A DNA stretch of 32,847 nt, taken from positions 1,491,465-1,524,311 of the forward strand of contig BFEA01000073.1 in the NCBI GenBank assembly GCA_003427395.1, read 5' to 3'. Made by a program: the position numbers and the translations under genes. This DNA is from Chara braunii (lineage: Eukaryota > Streptophyta > Charophyceae > Charales > Characeae). Each line of letters opens with the position of its first letter. Within the stretch, counting starts at the first letter, position 1. The notes beneath the pieces were generated by a model. It searched no databases. It was not told where the DNA came from and saw only the letters and a program-made list of their open reading frames with translations. Below, one piece after another: positions 20,075 through 30,402 of the stretch.

Positions 20075-20195
20075 GTAGGGACCTGCCAGTCCCTACTTGT
20101 GGCAACCCCTACTAACGACCAACTCACTCACTCCCTCTCACTCTTTTTGTCTTATTCTCCCACATTTTCTTTTCTTTTCTCTCTTTTTCGTAGCA
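20075..20195 (+). repeat. diverged repeat module, copy 2 (matches 17088-17230)
   Basis: GGGACCTGCCAGTCCCTA, CACTCCCTCTCACTC and TTTTTGTCTTATTCTCCC occur in the same order as copy 1. Confidence 0.55.
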
Positions 20196-20660
20196 TGCCA
20201 AGTGTCAAGTGACCGTTAAGGCCCTTTTCTAGCCCCTTCCTCTTAGTTTTGACCCTTTCTATGCTCAAGGTGCAGTCTGTTATATCTCGGACTGCAATAA
20301 TGACCCTCTCATGCCATGGGAGCTTCCTTTTACTTCTATTTTCCTCCCATAGTGGCCACTCCTACTCCGATTTTCTCCCGGAGGCCTATTTTTCACATGG
20401 GGTCTCTTTTGACTCCGTTTTCTTAAGGGAGGCTGATCCGAGATTTTTTCAGATTGCTCCCGTGCCTCTTACTTCAAGTTTCTTTACTTTTTCTTTTCAT
20501 TTTGATCTTCCCATTTGCTACCACTAGTGCTTGCACTAATGGTACTAATATTCTTGGCCATCAAGATATCGATCTTAACGGTGCACCATGCCTTTATTAT
20601 TTTCCCTCATGCGGCGCCACCGTTTCTTCTTGGGACTTTCACATGTCCGCGCCATCCGTC
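20196..20660. other. unassigned pyrimidine-rich region
   Basis: No gene. It contains a GCAGTCtgttatatctcgGACTGC hairpin near 20272-20296, with a close relative at 19687-19710. Confidence 0.4.
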
Positions 20661-20764
20661 CCGTCGGCGGTCCCCGACACTTAGTCCCACCGGCGGTTCT
20701 CGACACTTAGTCTCACCGGCGGTCCCCGGCACTTAGATCCACCGGTGGTCCCCGACACAATTTG
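20661..20764 (+). repeat. 26-bp minisatellite, four copies
   Basis: CGGCGGTCCCCGACACTTAG followed by TCCCAC starts at 20665, 20691, 20717 and 20743, an exact 26-bp period with few mismatches. Confidence 0.85.
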
Positions 20765-21298
20765 CCTCGGATGCCATTATTTTTACTTAGTCCCACGTGG
20801 CCCCGGGTGCCTTTCCCCGAGGTGCCCGCGTCCCTTGGGCGCTTAGCCGCCGCACGGTGACCCCTCTCCCTTGTCTTTCTTGCGCCTTGCGCGCGCCTGT
20901 TTCTTTGGTCGCGAGGCCTCCAACCCGAGACTCTCGTAGGTGGCCCCCATGTTGGACCCTTATTCTCTAACTCCCTACGGTCTCCGGAGCCGTTCGTCTC
21001 TCGACTTCCTCATTCTCTTGTCGCTGTCGTGCCGCGTTTGCTGGTTTAAGGGTTTGTTGAGTTTCAATGACCCTCCCGACCTCATGCTATATTCTATGTG
21101 CCCCTGTTTTTGCACTTATTCTCTTGCCGTCGCTGTTTTTTTCCTCTTGTGGTCGTCACCCCAGGGCACCACTCCCTCCTGTGGCCTAATCCTTTGTCTT
21201 TTCTCTCTCTTGCCTCCTCACTCCAGATTTCTCTGTTATGTACAATTCGTCTATATTCGGTCTCTTGAGTGATGGGAAGTTATTCGAGACTCACCCGT
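20765..21298. other. possible LTR-like sequence (minus), unassigned
   Basis: Immediately left of a polypurine-tract-like site at 21305-21315. On the minus strand it would start with TGTCGGGACGGGTGAGTCTC-like sequence, so it may be the 3' LTR of a further decayed gypsy element. No partner LTR was found. Confidence 0.3.
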
Positions 21299-21301
21299 CC
21301 C

Positions 21302-21318
21302 GACACATTCCCCCCACT
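21302..21318 (-). other. polypurine-tract-like site A
   Basis: The minus strand reads GAGTGGGGGGAATGTG, a G-rich tract followed by a TG that could open an LTR. The same pattern appears at 22628-22643. Confidence 0.4.
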
Positions 21319-21540
21319 CACTCGCGATGTCCTCATCTCGCACCAATCTCTTGTTAGTGGGTTTTGGAGGGGTAGACGGGAGAGGAGGATAGAATGTCAT
21401 AGGTGGTTAGTTTGTCAGGGTCCGTTTTGTCTTTTCTTGTTCCTTTCTCGAATTCTTCTAGGCTTCAACCCTTGGGACGGGGAAAGGTGTGTATAATTCA
21501 GCCTTTCTTCAGACTTCTCATGTCTTATTCATCACTCTGA
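21319..21540. other. unassigned
   Basis: No feature seen beyond a short GA-rich patch near 21370. Confidence 0.3.
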
Positions 21541-21685
21541 GAATATCAAAACCCCTTTCGTCTCGTTCATCACCCTCAAAGCATCAATCCTTCTTTCGTC
21601 TCGTTCATCCCCTTTAGAGCATCAATCCTCCTTTCGTCTCATTCATCACCCTCAGAGCATCAATCCTTCTTTCATCTTCCCTTTT
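21541..21685 (+). repeat. 38-bp minisatellite, about four copies
   Basis: TTTCGTCTCGTTCATCACC followed by CTCAAAGCATCAATCC starts at 21556, 21594, 21632 and 21670, an exact 38-bp period. Confidence 0.85.
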
Positions 21686-22010
21686 CTTGTTGCCCCGTCT
21701 TTTCCCCGTGCATTGTCATCCCAAACGCCCTTTTGCTGTTCCTCCATCCACCCCGTGCCAACCACGCCCCTTTTCTGACCCCGGTTGCCCTCAGCGCTTC
21801 TTTTACTCGGCTTTTCGGCCCGTGCAATCCACGCCTCCCGTCATTCTTTCCTCAATCTCATATTTAGCCAAATTCACATGTATTTTTCCCATGTCATTTT
21901 ACCCGGCTTTCTCTAGCCCTGCTAATTTCGCATGCATGTCACCCTCATTCGACCTTTCTTGTGCCGAGGCTCAATTAAAATACGCGTTACTTAGTCCATT
22001 TCATACGCAT
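21686..22010. other. unassigned pyrimidine-rich spacer
   Basis: No gene recognised. The plus frame open here is proline/serine/phenylalanine-rich through composition. Confidence 0.35.
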
Positions 22011-22575
22011 CTTTCTTCTGGCATCTTGCCATGCCTTTCTCAAACTCATGCAAAGTCCATTACACATATATCTCTCTTCTGGTCGTCTTGCCAGACCTTT
22101 CCTTAAGCCTATGCAAAACCAATTACACATGCCTTTCTCTTCTGGACGTCTTGCCAGACCTTCTCTCAAGCCCACACAAAGTCAATTACTCATCCATTTC
22201 TTTTTTGGACATCTTGCCAGACCTTTTCTTAAGCCCATGCAAAGTCAATCACTAATCCATTTCTCTTCTGGACATCTTGCCAGACCTTTTCTCAAGCCTA
22301 TGCAAAGTCAATTACTCATCCGTTTCTCTTTTGGACATCTTGCCAGGCCTTTTCTCAAGCCTGCGTAAAGTCAATTACTCATCCGTTTCTCTTCTGGACA
22401 TCTTGCCAGGCCATTTCTCAAGCCTGCACAAAGTCAATTATACAAGCATTTTTCTTCTGGACATCTTGCCAGACCCTCTCTCAAGCCTGCGCAAAGTCAA
22501 TTACATAAGCATTTTTATTCTGGACATCTTGCCATACTTTTTTTCAAGCCTGCGCAAAGTCAATTACACAGTTTT
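22011..22575 (+). repeat. 63-bp minisatellite, nine copies
   Basis: CTTCTGGACATCTTGCCAGA, then CCTTTTCTCAAGCC, then GCAAAGTCAATTAC. The period is 63 bp at 22265, 22328, 22391, 22454 and 22517, with slightly irregular spacing in the first copies (22015, 22076). Because 63 is 21 codons, several frames on both strands stay open across the array and give 21-residue peptide repeats. That alone is not evidence of a gene. Confidence 0.92.
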
Positions 22576-22627
22576 TTGAGCTCATGGTAATCTTCTCTTT
22601 TGCACGCTTTTTCATTGGTAGATGGCA

Positions 22628-22643
22628 CACCTTCCCCCCACTC
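22628..22643 (-). other. polypurine-tract-like site B
   Basis: The minus strand reads TTGAGTGGGGGGAAGGTG, preceded by GGGGACATCACATTT. Site A has a matching GAGGACATCGCGAG before its tract. This shared layout suggests both are gypsy-type LTR/polypurine junctions in the same orientation as the two gypsy elements. Confidence 0.45.
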
Positions 22644-24040
22644 AAAATGTGATGTCCCCATCGCACGACTGATTCTCAGTTGGAGCAACGCAGACCTTGG
22701 CCCACCAACTGAGTCAAGAACAACGACCCACCTGCTCCTAGAAGGAAGGGTGATCAGTCCTTCCTTGGCAGGTAACACCTCATCCTTCTACTTAGTCCGA
22801 CCTTCTGCCGTTACGAGACGAGCGTCATTGCTGAGGTGCCAGTGTGCCACCTCACATCCGACAGGTTGGTCTAGTCCAAACCTCCTAGGACCCCGTCTTG
22901 CCGTAAAGACTTTCTCGCGAATCGTTCCTCCTGAGTGGTGTTTTCTTGGATCCGGCCTCTTCCTTTCAAGAGAGTTGGGGCTCTCAATTAGTTTGCGAGT
23001 GCAGTTACAAAGACCTTGTGGTTAGTTCCGGAACGTTTGTAATGATCCGGCAGGGCGGTGTCACTCGCCCTGTGGTGGTTGCGGCTTCTACCTGGTACCA
23101 CACCTGACCCCTCCCTCTGGACAGTGCTGCTCAACTTAATGCGAGCAACCTTGGTCTATTCCAAATGGTCGCACCGCCCCTCTTACGACATGGCGTGTGG
23201 TTGGGGAGAAAAAATGAGACTTAGGAAAAAGAATGGCTCTCTCGCCCGTTTGGCTTCACGCCCTTGACGTTTAGGTTCTCAACATGAGGCGTAGTTCGAA
23301 CTTCCCGACTAGAGCTCGTTGTCGGAGTTAGTTCCAGACGACCAGCATCAATCAAAAAGAACGATGCCATGATCCTTCAACCCTTATTTTCCCTTATGAG
23401 GAATAGGTCGCGCTGAGACTTTTTCCTTGACGGGTAGAGGTCGTGGGGTCGCGATGTAGGCATCGCTATCCCCCTTATGTTGAGACCTGAGACTAGAGAA
23501 AAAAAAAGAAAACTCAATCTCTTGCTATTTCCATGGTCGGCCCGACGACCTTTCATCAAATTGTCTAGGGTCCCCTGACTATGCAATGCAATATCCAATT
23601 CTCAAACACTTAATCCAATGTTATTTCCAAGGCTGATTCTCATGGTTGGTCCGACAGCCTCCCATCAACAGGGCCACCCCTTGTGGCCGCTCTGACGGTC
23701 GCTTTCTCAATAGCCATCTTTTCAAGGGTCGACCCGTCGGCCCATCTTCAGTTCTCAACTTTCACATTCCCCAATATCCATTCCTTATGACGGTCCATGC
23801 CCCTCTCGACTTAAGGCTCAGTCTTCCTTATTCTGCCCTTCTCTTTTCAACGCATCATTCTCTTTCATCCATCTTCATGGCTATTTCAATGACCGACCCA
23901 CCAACCTTTTCCATCTCTCATTGCTCATTCCAGCTCATTCTCAATCAACATTTCTCAATCAACCTTCCTCAATCAGTTATGCAGGGGACCCCAGTGCCCA
24001 TTTCAAAAGAAATGACCCTTGTCAGGGGTCATTTCCGAAC
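22644..24040. other. unassigned region with degenerate GGTCGGCCCGACG words
   Basis: No gene recognised. Several imperfect words such as CATGGTCGGCCCGACGACC (23530), CATGGTTGGTCCGACAGCC (23640) and GACCGACCCACCAACC (23890) recur with TTTCATCAA-type tails, hinting at an old long-period repeat. It could be decayed gypsy internal sequence upstream of polypurine site B. Confidence 0.35.
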
Positions 24041-24238
24041 AACCTGGTTAGGGTCGTTCTTTTCCATTCTCAAATCGAACATCCTGGTTAGGGTCATTCT
24101 TTTCCATTCTTAAGTCGAACTGCCTGGTTAGGGTCACTCTTTTCCATTCTCAAGTCGAACAGCCTGGTTAGGGTCATTCCTTTCCATTCTCAAGTCGAAC
24201 AGTCTGGTTAGGGTCATTCCTTTTCATTCTCAATGTTA
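24041..24238 (+). repeat. 40-bp minisatellite, five copies
   Basis: CCTGGTTAGGGTCATTCTTT followed by TCCATTCTCAAGTCGAACAG starts at 24043, 24083, 24123, 24163 and 24203, an exact 40-bp period. Confidence 0.92.
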
Positions 24239-24923
24239 GCGCCCGAGGGGGTGGGCCTCGAGAACACGGATCCCATTTCTGTCTCGGAGGTTAGAAGGTG
24301 GCCATCTCTTTTCAGTTTTCTGCATGCGGTTTCCCTCATCCATTCTCAAAGCAATGTACTATTCATGCATACATCCGACTTAGCGTCTAGTACTCGATTT
24401 GGGCTTGCGACCCCAAGCAGCACTAGCCCACCTGGCCATTCAATCATAGCAAAAGACAGGAGCGCCCCCTCCATTTTCACTCTTTCTGGTTTCTCAGTTC
24501 TTGGTTATTCTCAGACTCATTCATGACTCAGTTGGATTAGGCTCCTAGGGAAGGAGTGTTCTTTACGCCCCTTAACCCATAGGTTCCCTAACCTCTCTTG
24601 TACTCGACCAACATTCAATGCCTTGCTTTGCTCGTCAATCTGTACTCAAAGTTTCTCTTCTCAAAAGCACAATCCTCATTTCATCCAAAATTCACAATAC
24701 ACCCTTCCCAACCGGTCTCATCCCATGCCTCGTGTACCCGCTTTCAAAGGTAGTTCATCCAGAAAGTAGCCTCAAAATGGTATCTTCTACTTATCGTGAC
24801 ACAGTCTTAGCTGACCCTCTCATCATTCATCTTTAATAAGCTTACTCATACTATACACATTCTTGTCGTTCCAATATTTTGCAAATGAAAAAGCAGGATT
24901 CTTGTTCAACGCTTGATCAACAT
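24239..24923. other. unassigned
   Basis: No gene recognised on either strand; short serine/proline-rich frames only. Confidence 0.35.
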
Positions 24924-25400
24924 CTAATCCCTATTGCTGTCCTGTGCCTCAACTCGCTCGGCCTTTTGTCCATCCTGTCTTTCTGCTGGCTCTTTAACCC
25001 CGAAGCCGGAGGCCATGATTTCTCTTCTCCTTCTTGCAATCTCTCGTAACTCCATATCGCTGTAGAAATCCAATGGTGTGACCACCACCCCTACCTTCAC
25101 GAGCTTGATAATCCACTCATGTTTGATCACACTGAGCCATTGCTGAAACCAATGGTTGGGCGTTGACCCAAACTCATCCTCCCATCTGAAGACTCCCTCG
25201 TGCGACTGGTGTATCGGGGGCCGCCTCTCTTCTCTAGGCCTCGAGATTTCATCCCTCTCATCCCCACTGCTGATTCCTATAACCTCCTGCACTTCCTCCT
25301 CCTCGTCCTCCTCTTCTTCCGTCTGTCTGGGGCTGTACCCGCCCATCAAGTTCTTTGGATCGTAGCTATAGAGAATCTTTGTCCTCTCTCTCCTTCAACG
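24924..25400 (-). CDS. acidic ORF downstream of gypsy element 2 integrase, unknown function
   Basis: A minus frame of 141 codons from 25349, open upstream to about 25390. The N-terminal part is strongly acidic (a run of Glu/Asp at residues 11-20), followed by an IGISSGDERDEI motif. The C-terminal half looks like an ordinary folded or helical protein, with FRWEDEFGS, HWFQQW and a basic ELREIARRRREIM helix. I do not recognise the family. It lies about 850 bases past the integrase stop in the same orientation. It may be an extra 3' ORF of the element or the gag N-terminus of another copy. The position of the true start is unclear, since the ATG pair is internal to an open frame. Confidence 0.4.
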
Positions 25401-25690
25401 TCTGGATACCTCCCTTCACAACTGCCGTGGCCGCTCCGTCCTTCAAGCGGGTTTTCCTTTCTCTCCTCCCCATCCTCATGCTTGTCGCACATGTCATGTC
25501 TCCCTTTGCTTTCCCCATGCCACGACTCACGTTGTTCGCACCTCTTGGCTTCTTCCTCGTCAGAGGCCTGAGCCTTGTCTCCCATATCCGCATTGCCCCG
25601 TTCTCCCACACTTGCCATTTCCTCCTCGCTCTCACTCCCAAATGAGATATATATACCTTCTCCCTTCCTTCCGGAGGGGCGAGGGTCATT
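25401..25690 (-). other. charged open frames upstream of the acidic ORF
   Basis: Two overlapping minus frames (25618-25346 and 25689-25366) are rich in Glu, Lys, Arg and Gly. A TATATATATC word on the minus strand at about 25647-25656 lies roughly 30 bases ahead of the first ATG. This may be a leader or a frameshifted N-terminus of the acidic ORF. There is no domain evidence. Confidence 0.3.
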
Positions 25691-26236
25691 TACACACGCG
25701 CTTTCTCACACCCCTACCTACCACTCGCCCAGATATGAGCCCTATGTACAACTTCCTCTTTGCCGTCCTCCTTCCTCGACTCGGTCCCGCTTCTTCCCCT
25801 CCGGTAGGCCTGTTGATCGCCCCGCTGTCAATCTCGTTGCCGAATTCCATTTTTACTTTTTCTTGTGTTTTTTTTCTTCTAGGTCCTGTATAACAAAACA
25901 ACACCAGTAAAACCCCTCATACACCCGTTTCCCCAGTCCGGTAGGCAGCTCCCCGTCCCGAATGCTCCCAGTATCCTTCGCATCATGCCACGATTATACA
26001 TTCCCCTCTCTTATGCCAATGCCCCGTTTGTGATGATCCCATTATTTCCCTGTAAAAAACTATGATACAATGCTCCCGACAATCCTTCCCGTTGTCACAC
26101 AAACCCGTTACCGCAAACTCCCAAGTCATCCCGCCTTCCAACCTCAGTCAGTCCAAACCATTGCCCCAGCCCCAAAAAAAATGACAGTCCCACGGACGCA
26201 GTCAGAGACAGAACCATAGTGTGGGCAAGGCCGTTG
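25691..26236. other. unassigned region between integrase and the acidic ORF
   Basis: On the minus strand it directly follows the integrase stop. No LTR ends or polypurine tract could be identified here, and no domain was seen. Confidence 0.35.
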
Positions 26237-27290
26237 TCAGTCCTTAGGTTGTAGCCCCTCAGTTTCCTTATCCTCGGCCTCCTGAAGCCATTGTCCCACT
26301 GGGTCCCCACTTAGAAACCTGATCAATCGTTGCCCCGGGAAGGGTCCTTTCAATCCAATTCCATCCAAATCTTCCAGTTCGAAGGTGTTCAGTCCCACCC
26401 GCTTGGCGACCCGATAGGGGCCTTTGAACCTTCTCCCCAGCTGTCCAGACAAAGTACTTTCTAGTGCCGAGTTCCTTAGCAATATTGTCTCCCCCACATG
26501 AAGTGGCTCCTTTCTGACATTCTTAACCTGGTCCCACCTTGCTTTGTCCCTCATTCTGCTGTCTAGTACTCGGTTGGCGATGTCTTCCATCACCTCTTCG
26601 TTCTTAAGGACTTGTTGACACCTCGCCTCAATTAACTCTTCCGTGGTCATTCGCGGATCATCATCTAACCTGTTCCAGGTAGGTATTAAGGCTTCGACGA
26701 AAAAGTCGATCTCTCTTCCGTACCAAAGTTCTGCTGGAATACATCCCATTGTCCTCTTAGGTGTCATGTGCTCTGAGAAGACAGTCTGCTTGAGATACCT
26801 ATGCCAGCTTTCCAGATTGTCCGCTGCGAGCTTCGCAATCGTGTTCTTTAAGGTTCGGTGCCCTCTTTCCACAGGTGCATTGGTCTCCGGGTGATACGGC
26901 TCGATGAGTTTGATCGGTACGCAGAGTCTCTTAAGCATTCCCAGTACTTCTTGGTTCACAAATTCTGTCTCATTGTCCGCTATAAACCTCCTGACGAAAG
27001 GATGCCTCAAGTAGAAGTTTTCTATCCAGTCCGCTTCACTTCTTCCTGTCTTTTTCTTGAGTGCGATCGCCTCCACGAACCCACTCAAGTTGTCTCGCGC
27101 ATCCAGGATATACCTGTACCCATCTGTTGATACAGGCGACCGCAAGGTCAAGGTGGACCAGATATCCCGGCCCTAGCACCCTCGTTGGTCTAAGCGGCTT
27201 GAAGACACGTGTCGAGCTTCGTTCCTTGCAGACAAGGCAAGTCTGGCAGTACATGGCGACCATGCCTGCCATGCCTGACCAATAATAGAG
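26237..27290 (-). pseudogene. gypsy element 2 integrase core and C-terminal domain
   Basis: The main frame starts at about 27151 and runs 304 codons to 26237. It holds YILDARDNLSGFVEA, the second catalytic Asp59 (FIADNETEF) and Glu95 (NAPVERGHRTLKN), with exactly 35 residues between them. AELWYGREIDF and a C-terminal LGRRFKGPYRV (GPY/F domain) follow. The first catalytic Asp (LVHLDLA) and the C-x-x-C (CQTCLVC) lie in a different frame (27272 to about 27130), so a frameshift near 27130 separates the first Asp from the rest. Integrase would join retroelement cDNA to the host chromosome. All three carboxylates survive, but the break prevents a normal product. Confidence 0.88.
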
Positions 27291-27576
27291 TGGACGATCG
27301 ATGCCCTCCTGCTAATTCGTCGTGCATTGCCTGGACAACGTCTAACTGCCTAGATCTTGCGCACACAACTCTTCTAGGCATAGCACCTTCCTCTCTTCGG
27401 AACTGATGGCCGCCCCTTAGGACGTACCTTTCGGCCTCCTCCCTTGCTTTAATACTGACTTCCATGGGTTGTTTGTTTTTTACCAGCAACAACCCGATCT
27501 CCCGAAAGATCCCTTTGTATATCTGGGCATAGAAAACCTTTTTCCCTTCCTGGTCCTTATCCTTTCTTTCCTGCAT
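27190..27576 (-). pseudogene. gypsy element 2 integrase N-terminal region
   Basis: This frame continues directly from the RNase H frame across a TAG at 27577-27579. Residues about 75-95 carry the histidine half of the HHCC finger (MHDELAGGH). A frameshift at about 27285 then moves the matching Tyr-Tyr-Trp and Cys-x-x-Cys part into the next frame. The middle of the peptide is a lysine/glutamate-rich linker. Confidence 0.75.
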
Positions 27577-28540
27577 CTAGTTTACCATCCATCGCAACTC
27601 TTTCCTTTCCCAAGATTCCACTAAGCTCATCACGGTTTCCCGACCTCTCTCAACCGCCATTACTATTAGTTCCTCCTTCGGTCGTACTATTGCTCCCCAT
27701 AAATCTTTCTCCTCTTTGTGACCTCGAGTGATGACTGGTCCTTCTCTAAGTTCTGCTACTACGGCAGGTGCCCCTTTCTCCAAGGTCCGGATCAACAGCT
27801 CTCCCGACGCGCATCCTTCGCCCATCATTTCGTTATCCACCGCAATAGTTCTTCCTTCGTATTCAAGGAGTGCGTCTATGGGCCCCGCATCCTCCACCCC
27901 TTCGGGAGTGATGCAAACCCGACTCAGCCCATCGGCCTTGTTTCTGATTTCCGCAATCCGTTCGATTTTGTAATCGAACTGCCAGATAAATCATACCCAT
28001 CTCCCCATCGTCGGATCTATAGGCCTGTAATTCTTTAAGGCCCCTGCAACATTCGTCGGATCGATCCTAAGGATGAACCGCCTCCCAAATAGGTAGGCCT
28101 GGAAGGTCTTCAGGCAATGCAAGATGGCTAGGACCTCCTTCTTGAACTGTGAGTACCACCGTTCTGCGGAGTTCAGGGTTCTACTTTCGAACCTAATTGG
28201 CCTCTCTTTCCCTTCCTTATCCCTTTGAATCAGCATGCCTCCTACGACCAAGAGTCCTCCATCCATTTCTAGGATGAAGGGTCGTCCCACTTCGTCATTA
28301 AAACAAGGTGCAGACAAGGCGACTTGCTTCGATGTCAGTATGTCCTTGAGGGCTTGGACGACTCCTTCTCGCTCCTCCGTCCAGTCCATGGTCCCTTCTT
28401 CTCTAATCATGGTCCGGATAGGCTCAACAATCTTGGCAAAATTTTTAATGAAGATCCTTCAAAAGCCGACCACGCCTAGGAATGCTCTTACCTCTGTTGT
28501 CGTGCGCAGGGGTGTTGACCACTGTGATATTTGTATGTCT
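27577..28540 (-). pseudogene. gypsy element 2 RT thumb, RNase H and connection
   Basis: One minus frame from about 28540 to 27577, interrupted by TGA at 28459-28461 and TGA at 27991-27993. The first part has an RT thumb motif (VRAFLGVVGF). Counting from the Met at 28410, RNase H shows Asp50 (FILEMDGG), Glu92 (QFKKEVLAI) and Asp117 (ILRIDPTN), with a late Asp in KADGLSR near 27930. SRTLNSAERWYSQ and AYLFGRRF are characteristic of this gypsy lineage. The connection to the integrase follows. The RNase H active site is intact, but the frame is not. Confidence 0.87.
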
Positions 28541-29290
28541 TCGCCGGATCTGGCTTCCTACCGTAAGGACCACAGTGAAATCCTAGTATAGTTACGTTCG
28601 GTACTGCTAGAATACTCTTTGGTCCGCTAGCCGTGATGTTGTATACTAGGAACCGGCGGAGTAAGTCCTTGATGTCCTGTAGATGGTCCCATACAAATCT
28701 TCGGATTCCTGGCTGGACTTCCGTCTCGTCCTTCTCTTGCGCGCCTTTGATTGGGTTGTCATCGATGTAGGGCTCACACTTCTCTGGGAACATGTTCCCG
28801 GCTACGGCGAGCATTCTACGTTGCGCTTCGGCTACCACGTTTGTGAAACCCATAGGGGTCACATGCATCTGCAACTGGCCTACGGGGTTTGCATTGCGGT
28901 GTACGGCCTGTCCCGAACATCCAATGGAAGATGGTCGTACCCTGAGTACAAATCTATCAGGGAGTAAATGCTCCGGCCGGTGTGCGATTCTGCTAATAAA
29001 TCGGCCTGAGGCAGTGAGCCAGCATCTCGGAGGGTTACCACATTCAACTTCTGCAGGTCCTAAATCCATTTCAGCGTCTTGTTGTGCTTCCGAAAGACGA
29101 ACCACCGGTTCGCGTATGGCGACGCCGTAGGTTCTACGACGAAGGAGTTCATGTTTGCTCAAAGAAGGTCTGTCACTTCCCCCGCTATCCCAAATTCATA
29201 GAACGGACCCTTGTCATTTCAGCACTCATGCTCTACCGTGTGGATTTTGACCGGAGGAATCAGCTTCGCGTCCAGCTGCCCTTGTGGTGA
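28488..29290 (-). pseudogene. gypsy element 2 reverse transcriptase fingers and palm
   Basis: Two frames share the domain. One, from 29290 to about 28890, carries PYANRWFVFRKHN and SLIDLYSGYD with the first catalytic Asp. It is interrupted by TGA at 29219-29221, TGA at 29159-29161 and TAG at 29060-29062, all in the same frame. After a frameshift near 28890 the second frame carries TPMGFTNVVAEAQRR, the catalytic Y-I-D-D box (28758-28769) followed by Asn, and VTILGFHCGPYGRKPDP. The palm aspartates are retained. A further frame change near 28535 leads into the thumb. Confidence 0.85.
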
Positions 29291-30402
29291 TCACTAAAGG
29301 CAAATGTCATGTGAAACTCTTGGCAGATATTTTTGATTAGGCGGGTTTCTTTTTCCGTTAAGAATCCGTCTACCCCTATCTTCATTGTATCAACTACCTC
29401 ATCTGGTATTCGATGCCCTTCCATCGCTCTCCTCTCTTGGATCACTCGAAGGACTTCTTCCTCCTTCTCCATAACCTCTTCCTTTGATGTCTCTAGCAGG
29501 ATCGAGACCGGTTTTGCCTTCTTCCCTAACGGCTTGTACTTCCGGGATCTTTCTCCTAAAAAATGAACGGTCGGGATTACCCTCGTCACCCCTACGATTC
29601 GTGGTTCAATACTGACTAATTTTTCATTCAGACAATATCCCTTTTGCACTTCTTCTTCGAATTTGACCAATGCCGCCGAGTCCACTCCTACGTTGTGGTA
29701 TCTGATGACCTTGAAGAGCTGTAACAAATCGGGAATCTCGAGTGCGACCTTGGGTACCTCCATGCGCATTTTTTTATGCTTGGGCAGGCTGGCCCCAAGT
29801 TCGACTTCTGATTCTCTTTTTGCCACCATAACACCTAAGACTTCGTCCTCCTGCCTTCTCTTCTTCTGGGGTAGGCTCATCTTGATCCATTCCTTCTTAT
29901 TGAACGCTTCCTCGATCATGATTTCTACCCTTTCTCTCATGTCCTCCATCCGCGCAAAAGCCCCCTTCCGCGCGCTGTCTTCGAATGATGGTGACCATGT
30001 TGCTAACTTCCCCTTCGGAGGGTCTCCTCCCGTTCCAAGGAGTCGGAGGAGCTCTCCCCGACCGATTACTGGGTCCTCTATGTCTACCATGTACGTGCCA
30101 TCGTGCAAGTGCATGCCTATCATTTCTACATTTGCGCACCGCGGCCCCCCGAGGATTATGTCGTGGTCCATTACGGTCATCCGCTGAAACGACCAGATCG
30201 ACTCCCTGATTCCTGCCTTGACTGCGCATTTCGTGACATACCCAATGAACAAAATTTTCCCACCGGCTCCCCGGATGCTCCCTGTTACTTCCTTATTTAC
30301 CGTACAGCCCGTGATTGTTGCGAAATTTCTCCTTATGAGAGTGATTTCTGCTCCCCCGTCTACTAAGGTGTCGGTATGATGAGTCCCGATCTGGATTTTC
30401 AA
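29260..30402 (-). pseudogene. gypsy element 2 retropepsin-like protease and RT leader
   Basis: A 380-codon frame, the longest intact piece of the element. Near its start is a retropepsin-type active site reading L-V-D-G-G-A-E (Asp15), so the usual D-T/S-G triplet is D-G-G. A downstream D-I-I-L-G-G-P-R motif fits the hydrophobic-hydrophobic-Gly flap partner of retropepsins. Residues about 150-340 are a charged Lys/Glu-rich linker leading into the RT leader (ETRLIKNICQEFHMTFAF). The frame ends just before the RT motifs because of a probable one-base loss near 29280. The protease would process Gag-Pol. Whether D-G-G is active cannot be judged from sequence. Confidence 0.8.

Noticed and set aside
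24041-24238. Interstitial telomere repeat (TTAGGG words)
   Set aside because: TTAGGG occurs once per 40-bp unit and not in tandem; it is simply part of the minisatellite.
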